Positions 43,858 to 50,959 of a stretch of DNA of 64,000 nt are shown piece by piece. The stretch is taken from contig CAWGNT010000021.1 in NCBI GenBank assembly GCA_963824085.1, positions 1 to 64,000 of the forward strand. The letters are read 5' to 3'. The translations under genes were made by a program, and so were the position numbers. The DNA is from JARRNE01 sp963824085. GTDB taxonomy: Bacteria; Pseudomonadota; Gammaproteobacteria; Chromatiales; Chromatiaceae. Each line of letters opens with the position of its first letter. The first letter of the stretch is position 1. Below the pieces are notes generated by a model. The model was not told where the DNA came from, did no database searches, and saw only the letters and a program-made list of their open reading frames with translations.

Positions 43858-44847
43858 ATGACAACCCATAAGTTGTCAATTGTGTATTCGATATTTCTGA
43901 TAATAGTTTTTAGTCTTGTCCAGTTGATCCCCTGTCAAGCCATGCCGCCGCTAGATCTAAAGACTCTGCCTGCAGCTCCAGATTATGCGGTGCCGGAAGG
44001 CTGGCTCGCAAAACCTGCAGCCCCCACGGCCCCGGTTGATGTTTTTTTTATTTATCCAACGGTCCTGTTTAATAATACTGATTGGATCATGGATACGAAT
44101 AGGCCGGACATGCGTGCCGCAGCCATGGAAACGGTAATCACTCAGGCTTCTGTCTTTGAAGGACAGGCGAATATCTACGCCCCAATGTATCGCCAGATGA
44201 ATTTAGCTCGCCTGGGTTTGAGTGACGCCGACGCCGCACCCCTGCAAAAGATCGTGCATAACGATGTCTGGCATGCCCTAACCCATTACCTAAAATATGA
44301 AAACAACGGCCGCCCTATTTTCTTGGCGCCAGGGTTCCATGATCTTGACTGATCTTTTTGTCGAGCATTGGGGCTCCACCGGCGCGGAAGACCGGCTGAT
44401 TGCAGCCCTGCTTCTAGGGTGGTCTTTGACCCCTGAGGACCTCGCTGCCAACACCTCCTTGCGCATGTGTGAAAATGCAGACCAAACGGGATGTATCATA
44501 TCGTACAACACCATGGCCGAAGGACGGCAATCCGTTGCACCAACCCTTAAAAAGGTGCCCTGACGGTTAATCCTCTGTCGTGGACGATGGATGGCGCTTT
44601 CGTCCCTGCTGATAAAAACCTTGGAGCTGTCTTTTTTGATGAGGCGGGTGTTCCAACAACCTACCCTCATTTTACTTCTGCTCAAATTGTGGATGGCGGT
44701 CTGATTGTCCAGCCGGAAAACGTAGACTTGGTTACCGCTAAAGGCAGTCATTTCCCGGATGGGGTCTACCATGCCTTTGACTATTCGCTTTTTTTCGAGA
44801 ATCTTAAGGCCAACATTGCGGAACGTATTGATGCATTTGTCCGTTAG
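43858..44847 (+). pseudogene. DUF3089 (lipase-like) hydrolase, broken by two deletions (cassette 3)
   Basis: Three frames together give a DUF3089 protein of about 330 residues. Frame one has a signal peptide (residues 1-29) and runs to Phe-Leu-Ala then stops. Frame two resumes Gln-Gly-Ser-Met-Ile-Leu-Thr-Asp (from about 44333) with Leu-Gly-Trp-Ser-Leu-Thr. Frame three resumes Ala-Leu-Thr-Val-Asn-Pro-Leu-Ser-Trp-Thr and ends Tyr-His-Ala-Phe-Asp-Tyr ... Asn-Leu-Lys-Ala-Asn. The frame arithmetic fits an 8-base deletion near 44329, which removes Gly-His-Ser of the nucleophile elbow Gly-His-Ser-Gln-Gly, and a 1-base deletion near 44552 in an AAAAAGG run. The product cannot be an active hydrolase. 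Confidence 0.85.
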
Positions 44848-44874
44848 ATGTGTGCTTCTGGAGACAAAACTGGC

Positions 44875-44931
44875 ATATAACAATGCTAATTCAACCAACG
44901 CAAAAAGCCGCGCGGCTGATTAGAGTTGTGA
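44875..44931 (+). repeat. attC: Probable attC recombination site 3
   Basis: R'' ATATAAC (44875-44881) differs by one base from TTATAAC, the complement of the cassette 3 core GTTATAA. CTAAT (44886-44890) pairs with ATTAG (44919-44923), and a central AGCCGCGCGGCT palindrome forms the tip. R' would be GTTGTGA (44925-44931), a loose match. Confidence 0.55.
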
Positions 44932-44953
44932 GCTGTTTCAAGTGATAGCAGGC

Positions 44954-45304
44954 ATGACAGACAATCAGGATATTATCCCTGCAAAGGAATTGCATACTGC
45001 AAGGTTCTGGGTAAAACGCGAACTGGAAACGAAGTACCTCCCAGCCTTGCCTGAGTTCGTTGAAGAACAACTATTTATGCAAGGTCGAACTGCGTGGAAT
45101 TTTAAATACTCAGATCTAAAGGTAGTCCAACTCAAGGCGGCGAAGAAAATATCATTTAACACGTTTGTTTTGTTGAAGAAAGAATTTCATCGGTTTATTG
45201 AGCGCCGTTGTTTCAACTTTAATGCAACATCTATCTATTATCCAGAAACGCATAAGCTAAAGGTCGTAGACATTCAGGTTGTTAATTGCAAGCGCGGCAG
45301 GTAA
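44954..45304 (+). CDS. Hypothetical protein, probable cassette 4
   Basis: A 116-residue protein of unknown family. The text is regular: Thr-Ala-Arg-Phe-Trp-Val-Lys-Arg-Glu-Leu-Glu-Thr-Lys-Tyr-Leu, a middle Lys-Lys-Ile-Ser-Phe-Asn-Thr-Phe-Val-Leu-Leu-Lys-Lys helix, and a final strand Lys-Val-Val-Asp-Ile-Gln-Val-Val-Asn-Cys. Basic and probably cytoplasmic. Base composition is AT-rich like the other cassette genes. Start ATG 44954, or GTG 44942 in the same frame. No convincing attC follows, so the array may end in decayed sequence. Confidence 0.65.
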   Translation: MTDNQDIIPAKELHTARFWVKRELETKYLPALPEFVEEQLFMQGRTAWNFKYSDLKVVQLKAAKKISFNTFVLLKKEFHRFIERRCFNFNATSIYYPETHKLKVVDIQVVNCKRGR

Positions 45305-45864
45305 GGTTTGCGTAAACGCGGACCCAGTACCGAGCATCGAGCTCCGCCGATTAATTAAAGGCCGGAACAATGCGCGGTACCGGTCGGGTTACGCTTTCCG
45401 TTACCCAAGTCTCCGTTGACACTCCCCGCCCGCTCAGTCATGTTTTCGGGAGACCGCGCTGGAGATCTCCGCCATGACCGCCGACACCGGAAGCCTGGTT
45501 CTTGAACACCGGCGCGCGCATCCACGCTCTCGAGGCCACCACCGAACAGAAGTGGTACAGCCGGTATTCCGCGCGTCGCCGCCATGAATCGGCTTGCAGA
45601 CGACCGCGCACCCGACGCGGCGGGTGCGCCCGATGGTCGGTGGCGGGTAGGATGCGATAAGCGCAGCGAGCCGCATCTGTCGCATGCGGCGCGCGTTTTG
45701 TCCGGCCTTTTCGGCCAACCAGTGGGCCTCAGCCCCGTGGCCGGCGCACCCGGTTTCCCACCTGGGGCGTGAAGCCTGCGCGGCGCCTCGGATGCTTTCA
45801 CGCTGATTGAAGCTACGCCCTTCGACGTTTCCACCCGGCTCCCAACGTGGTCTGATGGCGACCC
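45305..45864. other. Intergenic region at the right edge of the cassette array
   Basis: About 560 bases without a gene. GC content returns to the window norm. A GTAGGATGCGATAAGCGCAG...CGCATC stretch near 45647-45690 is a dispersed-repeat type also suggested at 19939. No integrase gene or attI was found. Confidence 0.45.
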
Positions 45865-47556
45865 ATGGAGCTCGATACCCATTTCCTGTTCTCGCTCGTC
45901 TGGCTGCTGGTCGTGGCCACCGTTGCCGTGGGCCTGTTCAGCCGGGCTGGATTGGGGTCGATCCTGGGGCTGCTGGTCGCAGGCGTGGTGGTCGGCCCTT
46001 ATTCCCCTGGACCCGTCTTGACCGACAACGTCGAGGCGGTGCGCCACTTCACTGAGTTGGGCGTGGTGCTGCTGCTGTTCCTGATCGGCACCGAGATGCA
46101 CCCGAGGCAGCTTTGGTCCATGCGCCGCCAGGTGTTCGGCCTCGGCGCCTTGCAGGTCCTCGTTACCGGCTCCCTGATTGCCGCCTATGTCCTGCTCCGC
46201 GCATTGAGCTGGCAGACGGCCCTGATTACGGGATTGACCCTGGCCCTATCGTCGACCGCGCTCGTCATGCAGATCCTCCACGAGCGGGGGGAGACCGCCA
46301 GCCCCCACGGCTCAGCCGCCTTCGCGGTGCTCCTGATGCAGGACCTCGCGGTGGTCCCGCTGCTCGCCCTGGTGCCTATCCTCTCGGACCGCGGAACCCT
46401 TTCCGCCGGGGTCCCGTTGTGGCAGCAGCTCGGTATCGTCGTCGGCATGATCGCTCTCGTGTTGGTCTTCGGGCGCTATCTGGTGCCCACGTTGCTGGAC
46501 CGCCTGACCCGCGACCGGAACCGGGAGGGTTTCCTGCTGGCGATTCTGCTGTCCGTGTTCGTGTCTGCCTGGGCCATGACCCAGGCCGGGTTGTCCATGG
46601 CCCTGGGCGCCTTTTTGATGGGGATGCTGGTGGCGGACTCGCGCTACCGTTACCAGATCCAGGCCCTGGTCGAGCCCTTCAAGGGGCTGCTCATGAGCTT
46701 GTTCTTCGTCGCCGTTGGCATGTCCATCGACCTGCATGCCATCGCGGAGCACCCAGGGCCGTTGGCGGCGGACGTGGTCGTGATCGTGCTGCTTAAGATT
46801 TTGGTGCTGACGGCACTGGCGCTAGCCTTTCGCCTCGGCCCCGCCACGGCCGTGCGGGTGGGCTTTCTGCTCGGTCAGGCCGGAGAGTTCGGTTTCGTGC
46901 TGCTAGGTACGGCCAAAGCTCTGGGGGTGATCTCTGATGGCAACTTCGTGCTCGGCGCCGCCCTCATCTCCGTCTCGATGATGCTGACGCCACTGCTTGT
47001 GGGGGTGGGCAACCGGCTCGCCTCTCGTCTCGAGCCTACAGGGCAATCCGCGGAGAGGGAGGCAACGGCGCTTACGGCGCCGGGGCAGGTGGTGATCGGG
47101 GGCTATGGCCGCGTCGGGCACAGCGTGGCCGTCCTGCTGCACCAGAGCGGCGTCCCGGTCCTGGTCTTTGAGAGGGACCCTGAGCGTGTGGCCCAGGGGC
47201 GCAAGGACGGGCTTCCGGTCTACTTCGGGGACATCGCTGATGCACATCTGCTCGCCGCGAGCCGTATCGATCAGGCCGCCCTGGTTATCCTCACAGTGGA
47301 CCACCCACGCACGGCGCTTCGTGCCTTGACCCACCTGCGCAATGCTTGTCCGGACCTACGGGTAATTGCTCGTGCCAAGGACCTGGAGGGCGTGGCGCAC
47401 CTGCTCGCCGCCGGCGCCACGCTGGCTTACCCGGAGATCCTGGAGAGCAGCCTGCGCTTGGGCTCCGAGGCGTTGCGCATCCTCGGTGTCAGCGGCGACG
47501 AGGTGGACCGGCTCATGGAGGGGGTGCGCTCCACCCGTTACGAGGTGCTGCGCTGA
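45865..47556 (+). CDS. KefC-like CPA2 potassium/proton antiporter
   Basis: A 563-residue CPA2-family protein. About twelve membrane helices (residues 1-385) include the antiporter motifs Glu-Leu-Gly-Val-Val-Leu-Leu-Leu-Phe-Leu-Ile-Gly, Leu-Met-Gln-Asp-Leu-Ala-Val-Val-Pro and Gly-Gln-Ala-Gly-Glu-Phe-Gly-Phe-Val. A C-terminal RCK/TrkA-N domain (about 408-535) has Gly-Gly-Tyr-Gly-Arg-Val-Gly and binds nucleotides that gate the transporter. It likely exports K+ in exchange for protons under electrophile or pH stress. ATG 45865 is chosen because the first membrane helix begins there. Stands alone; no kefF/kefG partner visible. Confidence 0.92.
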   Translation: MELDTHFLFSLVWLLVVATVAVGLFSRAGLGSILGLLVAGVVVGPYSPGPVLTDNVEAVRHFTELGVVLLLFLIGTEMHPRQLWSMRRQVFGLGALQVLVTGSLIAAYVLLRALSWQTALITGLTLALSSTALVMQILHERGETASPHGSAAFAVLLMQDLAVVPLLALVPILSDRGTLSAGVPLWQQLGIVVGMIALVLVFGRYLVPTLLDRLTRDRNREGFLLAILLSVFVSAWAMTQAGLSMALGAFLMGMLVADSRYRYQIQALVEPFKGLLMSLFFVAVGMSIDLHAIAEHPGPLAADVVVIVLLKILVLTALALAFRLGPATAVRVGFLLGQAGEFGFVLLGTAKALGVISDGNFVLGAALISVSMMLTPLLVGVGNRLASRLEPTGQSAEREATALTAPGQVVIGGYGRVGHSVAVLLHQSGVPVLVFERDPERVAQGRKDGLPVYFGDIADAHLLAASRIDQAALVILTVDHPRTALRALTHLRNACPDLRVIARAKDLEGVAHLLAAGATLAYPEILESSLRLGSEALRILGVSGDEVDRLMEGVRSTRYEVLR

Positions 47557-48111
47557 CGCCAGGCTAAGGGGGCGACGAGCAGCGCCCAAGGCTATGTCCG
47601 ACAGACCCCTAGGTGACCACGTATTGGTGGCAGCGATGCGTGCCTTCGGCCCGGGCTGGATGGCCCGCGCCGAGCTGCACCGGTCAGGAACCGTGGCACT
47701 ACCCTTTGATACCTCCCCAGACCTCGCCAAGATCTCCGAGCCACGCGCGTTGTGCCTCCACATCAGTTGAGGATGGTATTGATTCGGCCCCGTGCAGCCA
47801 CTCGCGATAGACGCTCTACCCAACGTCGAACCAGTCGGACTCATCGCCCAGTGAAACCTGCCGCCACTCCCACGGCAGCACCCGCGCAGCGTCGCGTCAC
47901 AAAATTTTCTTATCGCCAACCGGCCGCCCATAGAAATATTTTTTATCCCACGGCTTCAGTCGGTTATCGGCAAGACTTTCGAAGGCGGGCGAGCGTAAGG
48001 GTTTTCCCTAACCACAGAATGTGATCATATTCACACTTCATTGCAGAGGCTTGCCCCGCGATCGCCCGTGGGCGGCAGGGCCTTCACTCAGTCACATGAG
48101 GAACGGCGATC
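47557..48111. other. Intergenic region with a CRP-type site near its right end
   Basis: About 555 bases without a gene. The notable feature is the palindrome at 48020-48035 (listed separately). AT-rich patches near 47905-47945 are visible but match nothing known to me. Confidence 0.45.
48020..48035 (+). promoter_or_regulatory. Consensus CRP/Vfr-type binding site
   Basis: TGTGATCATATTCACA matches TGTGA-N6-TCACA in all ten conserved positions. It lies 77 bases upstream of the RlpA-like gene start and so may control it. Binding is inferred. Confidence 0.7.
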
Positions 48112-48504
48112 ATGTCAATCAACCCTATAGCCGCCGGGGTCCTTGCGATTCTGGCTCTTTCCCCCCTCAGCAGCGCCGCGCGTAGCGATCACACTCAAGT
48201 TCTGCGGGGCACCGCGTCCTACTATGGAGCCAAGTTCCAAGGCCGCAGGACCGCCAGCGGTGAGCGTTTCAATCAGGAAGCCCTGACAGCTGCCCACAAG
48301 ACACTCCCCTTTGGCACCAAGGTGCGAGTCACCAACCTGCGCAACGGCGAGAGCGTCGAGGTCAAGATCAACGACCGCGGCCCCTACATCAGAGGACGCA
48401 TCATCGATTTGTCCAAGGGCGCCGCACGTGAGATCGGCATGCTCCACTCCGGCACCGCCAAGGTGCGGGTCAAGGTCATCGCCAGTCAGGACGACGACGC
48501 CTGA
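48112..48504 (+). CDS. RlpA-like secreted protein (double-psi beta-barrel)
   Basis: A 130-residue RlpA-family protein. Signal peptide residues 1-22. The double-psi barrel follows directly: Gly-Thr-Ala-Ser-Tyr-Tyr-Gly, Thr-Ala-Ser-Gly-Glu-Arg-Phe, Thr-Ala-Ala-His-Lys-Thr-Leu-Pro-Phe-Gly-Thr, Asn-Asp-Arg-Gly-Pro-Tyr and Ile-Asp-Leu-Ser-Lys-Gly-Ala-Ala. RlpA proteins cleave naked-glycan peptidoglycan at septa. This one lacks the lipobox and the C-terminal SPOR domain of full-length RlpA, so it is a minimal version. Probably regulated by the CRP-type site upstream. Confidence 0.9.
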   Translation: MSINPIAAGVLAILALSPLSSAARSDHTQVLRGTASYYGAKFQGRRTASGERFNQEALTAAHKTLPFGTKVRVTNLRNGESVEVKINDRGPYIRGRIIDLSKGAAREIGMLHSGTAKVRVKVIASQDDDA

Positions 48505-48555
48505 GACCCTTCGGCAGACGTCGGACCAGTGATCAGTGTCATCCGCGACGGGACC

Positions 48556-48680
48556 TTCTCCGCCATTGCCGGGGGGCACCGCGCTTGCGGCTCGCCACAG
48601 CCGGAACTGTTTCTCCCGGGCCTTCGCCTCGGCATCCTCGTATAGCACCCAGTCCGCGGGCGACTGCTCGTTGGCATAGC
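48556..48680 (-). pseudogene. SNase-like C-terminal remnant (second copy)
   Basis: Minus-strand text Tyr-Ala-Asn-Glu-Gln-Ser-Pro ... Leu-Tyr-Glu-Asp-Ala-Glu-Ala-Lys-Ala-Arg ... Leu-Trp is the last helix of thermonuclease-like proteins. It shares Ala-Asn-Glu-Gln-Ser and Glu-Asp-Ala-Glu with the remnant at 17486-17779. Only about 40 residues remain. Confidence 0.5.
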
Positions 48681-48944
48681 GACGGGATCACCAGGCAAGC
48701 CCAACTCGCACCATCGCTAGGTCCATACCCCACCGGTGGATGATGATGTTCCCGACGATGCGGCGATATTGTCGGTCAGGATAACTATCGCATCGGAGAC
48801 ACGGCCACAATCTCCTGCCGCTGTATCTTCCGCGCCCCGTGCTGCCGCGGACAGAAGCTCGCCAAAACCCAGGCGAAAAGCCGGAAGGAAAGACCTACAC
48901 TGAGCTCGCCCGCCTTTTTCGCTCCTGGACCAGAGGGGACGGGC

Positions 48945-49015
48945 CGCTCCCGCCGGGGTGTCGGCCGTAGTGAGGCTGCCGTCAAGCCTACACGGACCTG
49001 TTCAACGCGCGCCCC
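48945..49015. repeat. Palindromic intergenic repeat, degenerate family member
   Basis: Carries CCGCCGGGGTGTCGGCCG and GAGGCTGCCGTCAAGCCTACA, aligning with the 53648-53749 element; the right half is decayed. Confidence 0.55.
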
Positions 49016-49119
49016 GGCAACTGATCGGCGCACACCGCGAAAAGGCCATCCGCGGGACGCTCCGTTTCCGGACGCTGGCCGCCTCCGACCACGGTGCGAA
49101 CCCTCCCTGGTACGAGAAC

Positions 49120-49378
49120 GACCGACTGTTGCCCATGTCGGCCGACGCCGTACTCAGGTTCGGACAGGTGCGCCGGAGAGGCTCGAACTGGCGCACGCGC
49201 AGCAATGCCCAGTGGGCACGGTACCGGCTAAAAAGCCGGCTAGCCGCGGTTGCTCGTCGGAATCCTCCTGTGCATCATGGCCGTAGAGCGTGGCTGCGGC
49301 GCGCAACGGCGAGTTGGGCGCCAATTCGCTGTGATAGCGACGGCGGTGCAGGCGCAGCGACTGGATCCGGAGCGGCAA
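49120..49378 (-). pseudogene. IS91-family (Y2) transposase C-terminal remnant
   Basis: Minus-strand frames contain Arg-Arg-Arg-Tyr-His-Ser-Glu-Leu-Ala-Pro-Asn-Ser-Pro-Leu-Arg. This resembles the His-Arg-Tyr-x-Gly-Val-Leu-Ala-Pro-Asn block near the end of IS91/Y2 transposases. In another frame a decayed Tyr-Arg-Ala-His-Trp-Ala-Leu-Leu-Arg-Ala segment follows, matching the next conserved helix. Frameshifts make it non-functional. Confidence 0.45.
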
Positions 49379-49678
49379 GGTGAGCAGCGTGGCGGGTTAC
49401 CTCTGAGTCCTCGCCGTCGCCTGGGTCGCGCTCGTCTTCAACGCGCCGGCGTGTCCGAGCCACATGAGCACTTTGCGGAGCACTCGATCGTTGTGCCCGT
49501 GCGCCTCGGGTCCCACGCGTCACTCGGTAGGGTGGTTGCATTGAGCTTCCGTTGGCCGTTACACAGGTTCCGTCGGGTTCAGTCTGTGCGGGTACGCCAC
49601 GCCGGAGGCAGCGCGGTATGTTAAGACATCATCGGCAGCCCGTTGTCGGCAAAGAATGATCACTAGAGAAGACAGTCC

Positions 49679-50665
49679 ATGGGCCAAGCGCTGAGAATGG
49701 CGGTCGCCCGCCAGCGGATGTTGCTGCGGGGCCGGCTCGGGTCGCCGCTCAAGCGGCTTGCCCGCAGGTGTTGTGAGGTCTGGCCGGAGCATAGCGCACT
49801 GGAGGAGCGACTCACCGAGGGGCTCGCTGCGCTCCCGTCGTGCAAGTATCTGTACGTCCTGGACCGTGACGCGCGGCAGATCACGGCCAACGTCTCCCCC
49901 CGTGGTCTGTTGCCGGAGCACCTCGGTCGTGACCGGAGTATGCGCCCCTACCTAGTGGAGGCGCTTGCGGGGGAGCGCTTCTCCCTCTCGGATGCCTACA
50001 TCAGCCGTAACGCGCGGCGCCCTTCCCTGACGGCCGTGCAGCGCGTCGAAAACGATCGCGGCGAGCTGGTCGGCTTCCTCGGGGCGGATTTCGATCTTCG
50101 CGAGCTGCCGCTGACCCGCGAGCTCTACCGGCAGCCCGAGCAGTGGGTTCAAATGAAGGGAGACCCGGCGATCCGCGGCGGGCTCTTTGCCCAGCAACGG
50201 GTCGAGAGTCCCATGGACGTCCGCATCGACGAGGTCCTCGCCCTGATGACCGAGCTGGTCGCGGTGCACGGCGTGTTTCACGCCAAGCTCCATTTCTCCA
50301 GCTCGCGCGCCACACTCTGGCTTATCGACGACCCGTTGCGCTACCGGATCCTCGACGTCGAGGACCTGACCGATCCGGGCATCTGTCTCGCCTATCCCAC
50401 GCGGGCCTACCCGGAGGACGCAGTGACTCCCATGGAGCGGGTTGGCCAGGTCTTTCAAATCTTCCGCGAGCTGCGCTTCATGGACGAGACCATCTACTTG
50501 CGCTCGGGTTCGGTGAACATCTTCAACGGCATGGTCGGCCTCAACTTCTCATGCGATGGGTCGCACTACATGCCGTGGGGCGAGCTCCTCGAGAAGAGCC
50601 TGAGCTTCTGGCTCGGCACGGGGCTAGCGAGGGAAATTGAGCCGTCGCCGGGTGACCCGATCTAA
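49679..50665 (+). CDS. PDC-sensor (Cache-like) domain protein
   Basis: A 328-residue soluble protein. Residues about 25-140 resemble a PDC/Cache small-molecule sensor: Tyr-Leu-Tyr-Val-Leu-Asp-Arg-Asp-Ala-Arg-Gln-Ile-Thr, then Arg-Asp-Arg-Ser-Met-Arg-Pro-Tyr and Leu-Gly-Ala-Asp-Phe-Asp-Leu-Arg-Glu-Leu. The C-terminal half (Leu-Trp-Leu-Ile-Asp-Asp-Pro-Leu-Arg-Tyr-Arg and Gly-Met-Val-Gly-Leu-Asn-Phe-Ser-Cys-Asp-Gly) is shared with other such proteins but unassigned. No membrane helix or output domain, so its signalling partner is unknown. ATG 49679 starts right after an AGAGAAGACAG purine run. Confidence 0.8.
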   Translation: MGQALRMAVARQRMLLRGRLGSPLKRLARRCCEVWPEHSALEERLTEGLAALPSCKYLYVLDRDARQITANVSPRGLLPEHLGRDRSMRPYLVEALAGERFSLSDAYISRNARRPSLTAVQRVENDRGELVGFLGADFDLRELPLTRELYRQPEQWVQMKGDPAIRGGLFAQQRVESPMDVRIDEVLALMTELVAVHGVFHAKLHFSSSRATLWLIDDPLRYRILDVEDLTDPGICLAYPTRAYPEDAVTPMERVGQVFQIFRELRFMDETIYLRSGSVNIFNGMVGLNFSCDGSHYMPWGELLEKSLSFWLGTGLAREIEPSPGDPI

Positions 50666-50959
50666 CGCGAGCATCCGGTCCGACAATGGCGCTCGTGATC
50701 TATCTCGGCGCGCGGCCGAGCGAGCTTGGGTCACCGACGTTACGAATCCACGTTCTCCGCACCAATAATCTGACTGACGCTAGACCTGTCGACCTTGACG
50801 CGTAGCACCTTCCCGGGCGTACGACGGGGGGGTGCAGACCGTGCGTCTAGGTACACGGACACGAAGGCGAGATCGTCAGCGACCCAAGCCTGCCGGATCC
50901 TGTCCAACCCGACACGTCGATCGGCCACTAGCTTTGGACCGCCCAGAATTTCCAGCTAG

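Larger units (their letters stand above)
48505..49678. other. 1.2-kb degraded region with SNase, repeat and IS91 remnants
   Basis: No intact gene. Three pieces are recognisable and listed separately: an SNase C-terminal remnant, a dispersed palindromic repeat and an IS91-type transposase tail. The rest shows nothing I can name. Confidence 0.55.

Noticed and set aside
45305..45864. Integron integrase or attI site
   Set aside because: No tyrosine-recombinase text on either strand and no attI-like core; the array appears to lack its integrase here.
50740..50928. Small minus-strand frame before mutS
   Set aside because: 62 codons without a ribosome site or recognisable family; it could be a relic, but evidence is too thin to list.
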